A DNA stretch of 64,000 bases. Origin: Streptomyces armeniacus (lineage in GTDB: Bacteria; Actinomycetota; Actinomycetes; Streptomycetales; Streptomycetaceae). Positions 20,867 through 28,614 of this stretch are shown here, one piece after another. The notes below the pieces were generated by a model. That model worked only from the letters and a program-made list of their open reading frames with translations. It was not told the DNA's origin and did no database searches. The stretch lies in NCBI RefSeq assembly GCF_003355155.1, contig NZ_CP031320.1:3277367-3341366 (forward strand). The letters are read 5' to 3'. A program made the translations under genes and the position numbers. Position 1 is the stretch's first letter; every line of letters starts with the position of its first letter.

Positions 20867-21232
20867 ATGAGTGACGACGCCGCCGCGGGCCTGGACCCGG
20901 ACCCCGAAGACCGCAAACTCCTCACCCTCGCCCGCAGCACCCGCGCCCGCAACGGCGTCGCGGAGGGCGCGGCCGTACGCGACGACAACGGGCGTACGTA
21001 CGTGGCCGGCACCGTCGAGCTGCCCTCGCTGCGGCTCAGCGCGCTGCGTACGGCGGTCGCGATGGCCGTGGCGTCCGGCGCGGGCGCGCTGGAGGCGGCG
21101 GCCGTGGTCACGGCGGCGGACGGGGTGCCGGAGGAGGACCTGAACGCCGTACGGGATCTGGGGGGCGCGGGCACGCCCGTGCTTCTCGCGGGCCTGGACG
21201 GCGCCCCGCGCGCCACCCTTACGACGGGCTGA
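20867..21232 (+). CDS. Cytidine deaminase-like protein without zinc ligands
   Basis: Protein of 121 aa whose order of segments (GVAEGAAVRDDNGRTYVAG, LPSLRLSALRTAVAMAVASG) follows the cytidine deaminase fold, which explains the usual annotation. The catalytic His/Cys-Ala-Glu and the Pro-Cys-x-x-Cys zinc motif are absent; the protein has no cysteine at all. It should therefore not deaminate by the normal mechanism. Genes like this commonly precede era in streptomycetes (family knowledge). ATG 20867 is chosen because homology starts there; the frame extends upstream without support. Confidence 0.7.
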   Translation: MSDDAAAGLDPDPEDRKLLTLARSTRARNGVAEGAAVRDDNGRTYVAGTVELPSLRLSALRTAVAMAVASGAGALEAAAVVTAADGVPEEDLNAVRDLGGAGTPVLLAGLDGAPRATLTTG

Positions 21233-21243
21233 GCCCACCGCTT

Positions 21244-21365
21244 CAGCTCGTCCGGCGATTGAGGACGGACCGGAGCGGCCACCTTCCGGTGGTGACCCGA
21301 AAACCTGTGGCACAGCGCACCCTTCGCCGTGACCGGGGGCCGTCCTCAAACGCCGGACGGGCTTG
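21244..21365. repeat. Streptomycete-type intergenic inverted repeat before era
   Basis: The left arm (21244-21268; GCTCGTCCGGCGATTGAGGA) and right arm (about 21340-21365; TCCTCAAACGCCGGACGGGC) are imperfect inverted copies about 70 nt apart. The core TCCGGCG-N-TTGAGGAC recurs in intergenic regions of many Streptomyces genomes (established observation). It could fold into a long hairpin ending the upstream gene, or be a mobile small repeat. Confidence 0.6.
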
Positions 21366-21430
21366 ATGTGGCCACGGTCCGTGCCGCAGTGCGGCAAAGG
21401 GGCACCGCGGCATCGGGGACAATGGTGCGC

Positions 21431-22378
21431 ATGAGTGCCCCCTCCGCCACCCCGGCCACCGCCACCCCGCACCGATCCGGTTTCGCGTGCTTCGTCGGCC
21501 GTCCCAACGCGGGCAAGTCGACCCTGACCAACGCGCTGGTGGGCACGAAGGTCGCCATCACCTCCACCCGCCCGCAGACCACCCGGCACACCGTCCGCGG
21601 CATCGTGCACCGCGCCGACGCACAGCTCGTGCTCGTCGATACGCCCGGCCTGCACAAGCCCCGTACGCTCCTGGGCGAGCGGCTGAACGACGTCGTGCGC
21701 ACCACCTGGGCCGAGGTCGACGTGATCGGGTTCTGTCTGCCCGCCGATCAGCGGATCGGGCCCGGCGACCGCTATATCGCCAAGGAGCTGGCGGAGGCGA
21801 AGAAGACGCCGAAGGTCGCGGTGGTCACCAAGACCGACCTGGTCGACTCCAAGACGCTCGCCGAGCAGCTGATCGCCGTGGACCGGCTGGGTGCCGAACT
21901 GGGGCTGGAGTGGGCGGAGATCGTGCCCGTGTCGGCGGTGGACGGCAGCCAGATCGCGCTGCTCGCCGATCTGCTGGTGCCGCTGCTGCCCGAGGGCCCG
22001 CCGCTGTACCCGGACGGTGATCTGACCGACGAGCCCGAGCAGGTCATGGTCGCGGAGCTGATCCGGGAGGCCGCGCTGGAGGGCGTACGGGACGAGCTGC
22101 CGCATTCGATCGCGGTGGTCGTGGAGGAGATGGTCCCGCGTGAGGGCCGCCCCGCGGACCGGCCGCTGCTGGACGTGTACGCGAACATCTTCCTGGAGCG
22201 GCCCAGCCAGAAGGGCATCGTCATCGGCCCGAAGGGCAAGCGGCTGAAGGAGGTCGGCAGCAGGTCCCGTACGCACATCGAGGCGCTGCTGGGAACGCCC
22301 GTCTATCTGGATCTGCACGTGAAGATCGCGAAGGACTGGCAGCGCGACCCGAAGCAGCTCCGCAAGCTGGGCTTCTGA
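21431..22378 (+). CDS. era: GTPase Era
   Basis: Essential GTPase assisting 30S subunit and 16S rRNA maturation, 315 aa. GTPase motifs: G1 GRPNAGKS, G3 DTPG, G4 TKTD. A C-terminal KH RNA-binding domain carries GPKGKRLKEVG. ATG 21431 is preferred (GGGGAC about 11 nt upstream); ATG 21422 and GTG 21425 are close alternatives. The inverted repeat upstream probably isolates it. Directly downstream the conserved core stops and the catabolic island begins. Confidence 0.95.
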   Translation: MSAPSATPATATPHRSGFACFVGRPNAGKSTLTNALVGTKVAITSTRPQTTRHTVRGIVHRADAQLVLVDTPGLHKPRTLLGERLNDVVRTTWAEVDVIGFCLPADQRIGPGDRYIAKELAEAKKTPKVAVVTKTDLVDSKTLAEQLIAVDRLGAELGLEWAEIVPVSAVDGSQIALLADLLVPLLPEGPPLYPDGDLTDEPEQVMVAELIREAALEGVRDELPHSIAVVVEEMVPREGRPADRPLLDVYANIFLERPSQKGIVIGPKGKRLKEVGSRSRTHIEALLGTPVYLDLHVKIAKDWQRDPKQLRKLGF

Positions 22379-22462
22379 CACGAGCCGGGCTTCTGAAGCG
22401 AGCAGACATCACCCTGCGTACCACTCATTGAAATAGCCGTGCCATGGTGCGAAACTCGACCC

Positions 22463-24028
22463 ATGCCGGAACCGCACGACACGACCGCGACGACGGCGAA
22501 CGACGGCGAGGTGCCCGTCCGCCGTACGTACGCCGACTACCGTTCGCCGGACGAGCTCGCGCTCGGCGTCTGGTCCGCGCGCCGCACCGCGGAGCCGGGG
22601 CCGTACCGGCCGCGGTGGATGGTGTACTCCGGGCTCGGCTCGCCCCTGATGACCGCCGAGCGCCTGGGCCTGCTCCAGCGGCTCGGCGCCGAGTCGTTCC
22701 TGCTGGCGGCCGACCTCCCCTCGCAGCTCGGCTACGACCCTGACCACGAGCTGGCGTTCGCCCAGGTCGGCCGCGCCGGGGTGGCCTGTTCGACGCTCGA
22801 CGACTTCGCCACCGTCTGCTCCCGGCTGGACCTCGACGCCGCCGACAGCCTCGGCATGCTGGCCAACTCGGTCGGCCACATCGGCCTCGCCATGGTGGCG
22901 TCGGTGCTGCGCGACCGCGGGGCGGCGGACGTACGGCTGGTGATGCAGAACGACCCGCTGAAGGAGTTCACGGCGCGCGGGACCGAGATCCACACCCCGG
23001 AGCAGTCCGTACGGATCGCCTGCGACTGCGTCGCGTACGCGATCGATGAAGGCCTGCCCGGCGCCGCCCTCACCGTCTGCTCCAACCACTACGACGTCGC
23101 CGGCGCCGGCCCCGTCCTCGGGGTCGCGCTCGCGTTCGCGAACGGGCTGGCGTACGTGGACGAGCTCGTACGCCGCGGGTACGCCGTCACCGACGTGCTC
23201 GGCAAGCTGATGTTCTTCCTCAACGAACGGAGCGACCTTTACGTCTGCGCCTCCCTCTTCCGTACGGCGCGCACCATCTGGGCCGAGCTCGTACGGGACC
23301 GGTACGGCGTCCCCGTGCCCGAGCAGCCGCCGATGGTGCTCATGGGTTACGCCCACGGCCTCGAGTCCGCCGACGAGCCGCTGGTGAACGTCCCCCGCGT
23401 GACGCTCAGCGTCCTCGGCGCGATGGCCGGCGGCGTCGACTACCTCTGCGCGACCGGCTACGACGAGGCGCTGCGCATCCCGTCCGCGGACTCCGCCGCG
23501 CTGGCGCTCCGTACGATGCAGGTCGTCGGGCTGGAGCACGGGGCGACGGCCTCGCTCGACCCGTTCGCGGGCAGTACGAAGCTGGCGGAGCTGGACCGGT
23601 GGCTGACCGAGCGGGTACGCGCCGAGCTGGACCGCATCGCGGACCACGGCGGCGCACTGGAGGCGCTGCACAACGGCTACGTCACGCGGCGCATCGACGA
23701 GGGCCGCGGCACGCGGCAGCGCCAACTCGAGGCCGGAGAACGCCTGATGACCGGCCACAACGTGCTCGCGAGCCCGGAGCACCGGCAGCTGTTCGAGGGC
23801 CGCAGCACGGGCGAGATCGACTTCGCCGACGTCGAGCGGGACGCGCGGGAGCGGCTGCGCAAGCACAAGGAGAGCCGGGCGGACGCGGACGTACGGGCGG
23901 CCCTGGCGCTGGTCGAGGACGCCGCGGCCGGCACGGCCAACCTGCTGCCGCCGACGGTCGCCGCGCTGCGCGCCGGGGCGACGGCGCAGGAGATCGTGAC
24001 GGCGACCCGCACGGGATTCGACCGATGA
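22463..24028 (+). CDS. Divergent B12-dependent acyl-CoA mutase, large (substrate) subunit
   Basis: TIM-barrel subunit of the methylmalonyl-CoA mutase superfamily, 521 aa; it isomerises a CoA thioester by radical carbon-skeleton rearrangement with adenosylcobalamin supplied by the next gene. Family landmarks: AADLPSQLGYDPDH (usual AFDLPTQLGYD), QNDPLKEFTARGT, SNHYDVAGAG and YDEALRIPS followed by DPFAGS. R172 and H209 align with MCM Arg207 and His244 and share the same 37-residue spacing. An Arg there suggests a carboxylated acyl group, as in MCM (ICM has Gln). The N-terminus is short and lacks the TMY motif with the stacking Tyr, and the usual HTQT-LTAQQP segment is replaced by unrelated sequence. 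So the substrate is probably not methylmalonyl- or isobutyryl-CoA. No clear ribosome site; ATG 22463 chosen by length. Overlaps the next gene (ATGA). Confidence 0.85.
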   Translation: MPEPHDTTATTANDGEVPVRRTYADYRSPDELALGVWSARRTAEPGPYRPRWMVYSGLGSPLMTAERLGLLQRLGAESFLLAADLPSQLGYDPDHELAFAQVGRAGVACSTLDDFATVCSRLDLDAADSLGMLANSVGHIGLAMVASVLRDRGAADVRLVMQNDPLKEFTARGTEIHTPEQSVRIACDCVAYAIDEGLPGAALTVCSNHYDVAGAGPVLGVALAFANGLAYVDELVRRGYAVTDVLGKLMFFLNERSDLYVCASLFRTARTIWAELVRDRYGVPVPEQPPMVLMGYAHGLESADEPLVNVPRVTLSVLGAMAGGVDYLCATGYDEALRIPSADSAALALRTMQVVGLEHGATASLDPFAGSTKLAELDRWLTERVRAELDRIADHGGALEALHNGYVTRRIDEGRGTRQRQLEAGERLMTGHNVLASPEHRQLFEGRSTGEIDFADVERDARERLRKHKESRADADVRAALALVEDAAAGTANLLPPTVAALRAGATAQEIVTATRTGFDR

Positions 24029-24453
24029 CGGGCCCTGGGCGCGTGGTGCTGGCCAAGGTCGGCCTGGACGGGCACGACGTGGGCGTCAACCTGGTGGCCA
24101 GGGCGCTGGTCGACGCCGGGTTCGAGGTGGTCTACCTCGGCAAGCGGGTGGCCACCGACGAGATCGTCGGCACGGCGCTGGACGAGGACGCGGACTGTGT
24201 CGGGGTCAGCTGCCTCAGCGGCGGGCTCGGGCACTTCGCGCTGAAGGTCCACGAGCGGCTGCGGGAGCTGGGCGAGGACGTGCCGGTCCTCGCGGGCGGG
24301 ATCGACGAGCCCGCGGAGATCGAACGGATGCTGGAGGGCGGCGTCCGCCGCTACCTCGGCCCCGGCGCCGGCCGCGCGGACGTGGTCGAGGCGTTCACGT
24401 CCGTACTGGAGGAGCGGGCAGGCCCTCCGTACGGGCCGGACGCCCGGCCGTAA
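24025..24453 (+). CDS. Cobalamin-binding small subunit of acyl-CoA mutase
   Basis: B12-binding Rossmann domain, 142 aa. It carries DGHDVG (D15, H17, G20), the DxHxxG motif whose His is the lower cobalt ligand, then GVSCLSGG and LAGGI for the nucleotide tail. It overlaps the large-subunit gene by 4 nt, so the two form a heteromeric mutase in the manner of IcmA/IcmB or HcmA/HcmB. No MeaB-type G-protein chaperone lies in the window. The C-terminus is slightly extended with Gly/Pro. Confidence 0.92.
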   Translation: MTGPGRVVLAKVGLDGHDVGVNLVARALVDAGFEVVYLGKRVATDEIVGTALDEDADCVGVSCLSGGLGHFALKVHERLRELGEDVPVLAGGIDEPAEIERMLEGGVRRYLGPGAGRADVVEAFTSVLEERAGPPYGPDARP

Positions 24454-24508
24454 CGGGCCGCCGGCCTTGTTACATTGGGGCGCCGACATCAGGAGAGGGC
24501 TGGGTCCA

Positions 24509-25354
24509 GTGGAGTCAGAAGTCGAGCCGGGGGCCGACGAGTCGGCGCCTGCCGGGGCGGCCGGACCGGCCGGACCGGCCGGTTCAGGGGAGTCGGGGGC
24601 CAAGGCGCCCGTACGGTCGGTGGCCCGCGCGGTAGACATCCTGCTGGCGCTCGGCAGCGGGCCGCGCCGGCTCGCGGACATCAGCGCCGAGGCGAGCCTG
24701 TCGAAGACCACCGCGTACCGCATCCTGTCCACGCTGCGGCAGAAGGGCATGGTGCTCCAGGACGAGACCAACGGCGAGTACCGGCTGGGCCCGGCCTGCT
24801 TCCACGTGATGTCCAGCGTCGTCAGCGGCCACGCCGGGTTCCCCTTCGACGCCAACCTCGACCTCGAGGAGCTGCGGACCCGTACGCAGGAGACCGTGAC
24901 GGTGCACGTGCGCGCCGGGCTCTCCCGTATCTGCATCCAGGAGCTGCCCAGCCCGCAGGCCATCCGCTACACGGCGGGCCTCGGCGCCAGCGCGGGCATC
25001 CACGTCGGGTCGGCGGGCAAGGTGCTGCTGGCGTTCATGCCGCGGGACGAACGGGAGTCGCTGCTGGGCACGTTGGAGCCGCGGCCGATGACGTCCACGA
25101 CCGTGACCGACCTGGACGAGCTGCGGCGGCAGCTGGCGGCGGTGGCGGAGCGCGGTACGGCGTTCAGCGCGGGCGAACGGGTCTCGGGCGCCGTCGGGGT
25201 GAGCGCGCCGGTGTTCGACGGGGCGGGCGCCGTGATCGCGGCGCTCAGCGTGCTGGGCCCGGCGGCGCGCATCAACGACGAGCGGCTCAAGGAGTTCGAG
25301 GAGCTCGTACGGGAGACGGCGGAGCGGATCACCGCGCGCATACTCCCCCGCTGA
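24509..25354 (+). CDS. IclR-family transcriptional regulator
   Basis: Probable repressor or activator of the catabolic island, 281 aa. A Gly/Ala/Pro-rich N-terminal tail (about 30 residues) precedes a winged helix-turn-helix (RSVARAVDILLAL, then LSKTTAYRILSTLRQKG) and a GAF-like IclR effector domain with GSAGKVLLAFMP and GAVGVSAPVF. GTG 24509 is chosen because AGGAGAGGG (24491-24499) stands 9 nt upstream; TTG 24467 is the longer option. It follows the mutase genes after 55 nt and converges on the thiolase-ligase-TRAP operon, so it likely senses the pathway substrate or a CoA intermediate. Confidence 0.88.
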   Translation: MESEVEPGADESAPAGAAGPAGPAGSGESGAKAPVRSVARAVDILLALGSGPRRLADISAEASLSKTTAYRILSTLRQKGMVLQDETNGEYRLGPACFHVMSSVVSGHAGFPFDANLDLEELRTRTQETVTVHVRAGLSRICIQELPSPQAIRYTAGLGASAGIHVGSAGKVLLAFMPRDERESLLGTLEPRPMTSTTVTDLDELRRQLAAVAERGTAFSAGERVSGAVGVSAPVFDGAGAVIAALSVLGPAARINDERLKEFEELVRETAERITARILPR

Positions 25355-25373
25355 ACGGCCGGGTGGGGCCGTT
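25354..25373. terminator. Hairpin between convergent IclR and DUF35 genes
   Basis: AACGGCC-GGGTGG-GGCCGTT is a perfect 7-bp stem beginning at the last base of the IclR stop codon, in the 36-nt space between two convergent genes. It could terminate in both directions. Confidence 0.5.
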
Positions 25374-25390
25374 GGCGCCGTACGGCCGCG

Positions 25391-25795
25391 TCACCGCGCC
25401 GGCTCGAACCAGTACGCCGGCCCGTCCCCGCCGTCCTCGCTCACCACGATGCGGACGGGGCACGGCAGTTCGGCGTCCGCCGCGAGCCCGCGTACCCGGC
25501 CGAAGAGCAGCGGGCCGCCGTCGTCCACCCGTACCTGGCCGAGTGTGTACGGGACCTCCAGCCCCGGGCGCGGCACGTGCACCTCGGTGAAGGTCAGCAG
25601 CGCGGCGGTGCGCGCGAGCGGGACGTCCCGTACGTCGCAGCCGCCGCAGCGGTGGCAGACGGCGCGGCCCGGCCACACGGCCGTGGCGCAGTCGCCGCAG
25701 CGGCTGCCGACGAGACGCGGTCCCCCGGAGTCCCCGAGGTCGAAGCGTGCCCGTTCGCCGGTCGGCGGTCGGGTCAGGGCCTGTTCCAGTCCCAC
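25391..25795 (-). CDS. DUF35 Zn-ribbon/OB-fold protein, thiolase partner
   Basis: Small acyl-CoA-associated protein, 134 aa. A rubredoxin-like zinc ribbon (C-x2-C-x10-C-x2-C in the segment CGDCATAVWPGRAVCHRC) precedes an OB-fold (from LLTFTEVHVPRPGLEVPYTLG). DUF35 proteins bind thiolase-fold enzymes and present the CoA substrate, for example BbsA with BbsB or ChsH2 with Ltp2. GTG 25795 has GGAGAGG 8 nt upstream, inside the thiolase gene; the two genes overlap by 22 nt, strong evidence of a functional pair. The frame is open further upstream but only as a shadow of the thiolase. Confidence 0.85.
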   Translation of the reverse strand: MGLEQALTRPPTGERARFDLGDSGGPRLVGSRCGDCATAVWPGRAVCHRCGGCDVRDVPLARTAALLTFTEVHVPRPGLEVPYTLGQVRVDDGGPLLFGRVRGLAADAELPCPVRIVVSEDGGDGPAYWFEPAR

Positions 25796-27009
25796 GGTTC
25801 CAGCCTCTCCAGGATGTGTACGTTGGCCGCCGCCGACTCGCCTTCGAGCCAGCCGCCGCTGTTCTGCGCCAGCGCGATACGCGGCCGCTCCACCTGCCGC
25901 GCGCCCGCCTCCCCGCGCAACTGCCAGACCAGTTCGGCGATCTGGGCCAGCCCGGTGGCGCCGACGGGGTGGCCGCGCGAGGACAGCCCGCCGCTGGTGT
26001 TCATGGGCAGCGAGCCGTCGATACGGGTGGAGCCGGCGCGGAAGAACGAGGAGACCTCGCCCGGTGCGCAGAAGCCGAGCTGCTCCGCGTACAGCAGCTC
26101 CGCCGGGGCCATCGCGTCGTGCACCTCGGCGAGGTCGATGTCGGACGGGCCGAGCCCGGCCTGCTCGTACGCGCCCTCGGCGCACATCGTGGACAGCGAA
26201 CTCTCGCCCTCCGGCCGCGCGGTGAACCCCGAGGCGCCCCGCGACGCCGCGACCCGTACGGTCGGCCCCCGCGACTCCAGCGCCCCGCGCCGCGCCACGA
26301 CCGCCGCCGCCGCGCCGTCGCAGATGGAGCTGCACATCAGCAGGGTCAGCGGGTCGGCGATCCGCCGCGCGTCCCGCACCTGTCCGGCGGTGACCTCCTT
26401 GCGGTGCTGCGCGTACGGGTTGAGGGCGCCGTTGGCGTGGCTCTTGACGGCCACGTCCACGATGTCGTCCATGGTCAGCGCGCCCTCGGCGATGAGCCGC
26501 CGCAGCCGCATGGCGTAGATGGCGGTGAACTGGATGCCGAGGCCGCGTACGACGTCGAGGTCCGCCGCCGACTCCAGCGCGTCCAGCGTCACGGCCAGAT
26601 CGGAGACGTACATCTTCTCGAAGCCGACGGCGAGCACGACGTCGGCGGCGCCCGCCCGTACCGTCAGCACCGCCTGGGCCAGCGCGCTGGAGCCGCTCGC
26701 GCAGGCGTTCTCGACGTTGACGACCGGGATCCGGTCGATGCCGATCTCGCGCAGGACCGTCTGCCCGCGGACCATCTCCTGGCCCTGGAGCATCCCCGCC
26801 ATGGCGTTGGCGGAGTAGGCCGCCTGCACGTCCTTGACGCCGATTCCGGCGTCCAGCAGCGCCCGTACGGCGGCGACGCGCGCCAGGTCCTTCAGCGACA
26901 GCTCCGGGAAGCGGCCGAAGGGGTGCATGCCGACGCCGGCGATCACCACCTCGTCCGTGTCGCGGGCCGCCGTCGCGTTCCCACCGTGCCCCCTGTCGGT
27001 GCCGGTCAC
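25774..27009 (-). CDS. Thiolase-fold enzyme (SCP2/lipid-transfer type)
   Basis: Thiolase superfamily protein, 411 aa. It has the nucleophile region NVENACASGSSAL (Cys about 103), EVHDAMAPAE (a His in the position of the usual active-site HDxF-type motif) and the C-terminal SSRGHPVGATG. Two chemistries fit: CoA-dependent thiolytic cleavage, or retro-aldol cleavage as in Ltp-type aldolases that also work with DUF35 partners. The kept Cys and C-terminal GHP favour a thiolase. GTG 27009 overlaps the ligase stop (GTGA) and is preceded by GGAAGGAGG, an almost ideal ribosome site. Probable role: chain-shortening step of the pathway. Confidence 0.87.
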   Translation of the reverse strand: MTGTDRGHGGNATAARDTDEVVIAGVGMHPFGRFPELSLKDLARVAAVRALLDAGIGVKDVQAAYSANAMAGMLQGQEMVRGQTVLREIGIDRIPVVNVENACASGSSALAQAVLTVRAGAADVVLAVGFEKMYVSDLAVTLDALESAADLDVVRGLGIQFTAIYAMRLRRLIAEGALTMDDIVDVAVKSHANGALNPYAQHRKEVTAGQVRDARRIADPLTLLMCSSICDGAAAAVVARRGALESRGPTVRVAASRGASGFTARPEGESSLSTMCAEGAYEQAGLGPSDIDLAEVHDAMAPAELLYAEQLGFCAPGEVSSFFRAGSTRIDGSLPMNTSGGLSSRGHPVGATGLAQIAELVWQLRGEAGARQVERPRIALAQNSGGWLEGESAAANVHILERLEPWDWNRP

Positions 27010-28568
27010 GGTGAACCTCCTTCCGCAAGCCTGCTCTTGATGGTCAGCCGGTCGACCTTGCCGTACGCGTTCCGCGGGATCTCGCCCCAGACCACGACGC
27101 GCTTCGGCGCGCGCATGCCGAGCCGGGGGCGGGCGAAGCTGAGCACCTCGTCGGCCGTGAGGCTGACGCCGGCACGCGGCCGTACGACCGCCGTCACCGC
27201 GTCGCCCCAGCGCGCGTCGGGCATGCCGAGGACGACGGCCTCGTCGACGCCGTCGTGCGTGCTGAGCACGCTCTCGACCTCGCGCGGCGCGATGTTGAAG
27301 CCGCCGGAGTTGATCATCTCGTCGCGGCGGCCGCGCAGATGGACGAAGCCGCGCTCGTCCACGGCGGCCATGTCCTTCGTACGGAGCCAGCCGTCGCGCA
27401 GCACGCGGGCGGTCTCCTCGGGCTTGTTGCGGTAGCGGGTCATGAGGTGCGGGCCACGCACGTACACCTCGCCCGTCTCGCCCTGCGGCACGGGCCCGCC
27501 GTCGTCCCCGCGCACCTCGACGGCGACCGTCTTCCACGGGCGGCCCGCGGACAGCCGGGCGCCGGGGTCGAGATGGTCGGCCTTCTGCAGGCAGGTGATC
27601 GTCATGGGCGCCTCGGACTGGCCGTAATCCTGGATGAGCGTCGGCCCGAAGCGTTCGACCGCCCGGTCCAGTACGGGCCCGGGGATGCTGGACGCGCCGT
27701 ACACGATGGTGTCGTAGCCCCAACTCCCCGGCCCGGCGGCGGACTCCGCGCCCGGCTCCGCGGCGAGGATGGGCTCCAGCATCGCCGGCACGATCTTGAG
27801 CGTGCGCACCTCCGGCCGCTGCGACAGCGCCCACACCTCCCCCGGGTCGAACCGGGGCTGGACGTGCACGCCGGCACCACTCAGCAGGTACGGCAGCGCG
27901 AAGTAGCCCGCCCCGTGCGACATCGGCTGGGTGAGCACGATCCGCTCCCCCGGCGTGACCGGGCCCAGCTCCAGCAGCAGGTTGAACGCGACCTCGCGGA
28001 CCGCGCGGTGGGACAGCTCAACACCCTTGGGGTGGCCGGTCGTTCCGGAGGTGTACGAGATCCAGGCCGCGCCCTCCGGCGCGCTCTCCCGGACCCGTAC
28101 GTCCCCGGGTGTGCCCTCGATCAGCGCCTCCGTGGACGTACGGGAGGCGGCGGCGCCGCCGGGCGCGTCGAACGGGAGGAGCGTCAGCCCGAACTCGTCG
28201 CGCAGGGCCGTGGCCTCCTCCTCGAACTCCGCGGAGTAGAACAGCGCGTGCAGGTCCGCGTCGGCGGCGATGTAGCGGAAGTCCTCCAGGTGGAGACGCG
28301 CGTTGAGAGCGACCCGTACGCGGCGCCCGAGGGCGAGCGCGGTGTCGGCCTCGACGTACGCGGTGCGGTTGTGCGACAGGACGCCGACGGACGCGCCGGA
28401 CGGTACGGCGAGCGCGTCCAGCGCGTTGGCGAGCCGTTCACCCCGGGCCAGCAGCTGTCGCAGCGACCACGCGGTGCGGCCGTCGTCCACCGCCACCGAG
28501 TGCGGGAACATCACGGCGGCTCGCCGCAGCAGATACGCGGTATCCAGGGCCATCTCCTTACGTTTCAT
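27006..28568 (-). CDS. Acyl-CoA synthetase (AMP-forming)
   Basis: ANL-superfamily ligase, about 520 aa, activating a carboxylic acid to its CoA thioester via an acyl-adenylate. Motifs: SYTSGTTGHPKGVELSH (P-loop), DYGQSEAPMTIT, GWLRTKDMAAVDE and a C-terminal NAYGKVDR with the catalytic Lys. The substrate cannot be read from sequence. The start is uncertain: ATG 28568 and ATG 28553 lack a properly spaced ribosome site (AAGGAG touches 28553), and GTG 28613 would couple to the transporter stop. Between the TRAP genes and the thiolase, it most likely activates the imported acid. Confidence 0.87.
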   Translation of the reverse strand: MKRKEMALDTAYLLRRAAVMFPHSVAVDDGRTAWSLRQLLARGERLANALDALAVPSGASVGVLSHNRTAYVEADTALALGRRVRVALNARLHLEDFRYIAADADLHALFYSAEFEEEATALRDEFGLTLLPFDAPGGAAASRTSTEALIEGTPGDVRVRESAPEGAAWISYTSGTTGHPKGVELSHRAVREVAFNLLLELGPVTPGERIVLTQPMSHGAGYFALPYLLSGAGVHVQPRFDPGEVWALSQRPEVRTLKIVPAMLEPILAAEPGAESAAGPGSWGYDTIVYGASSIPGPVLDRAVERFGPTLIQDYGQSEAPMTITCLQKADHLDPGARLSAGRPWKTVAVEVRGDDGGPVPQGETGEVYVRGPHLMTRYRNKPEETARVLRDGWLRTKDMAAVDERGFVHLRGRRDEMINSGGFNIAPREVESVLSTHDGVDEAVVLGMPDARWGDAVTAVVRPRAGVSLTADEVLSFARPRLGMRAPKRVVVWGEIPRNAYGKVDRLTIKSRLAEGGSP

Positions 28569-28614
28569 GAGGTACGTGGCCGGGTGTGGCGGTACGCGTC
28601 CGTGGACCGGCACG

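Noticed and set aside
20867..21232. Functional cytidine deaminase
   Set aside because: All zinc-binding residues are missing and the protein has no cysteine.
22379..22462. Cobalamin riboswitch upstream of the mutase
   Set aside because: Only 84 nt separate it from era and no B12-box-like sequence or suitable folding is visible.
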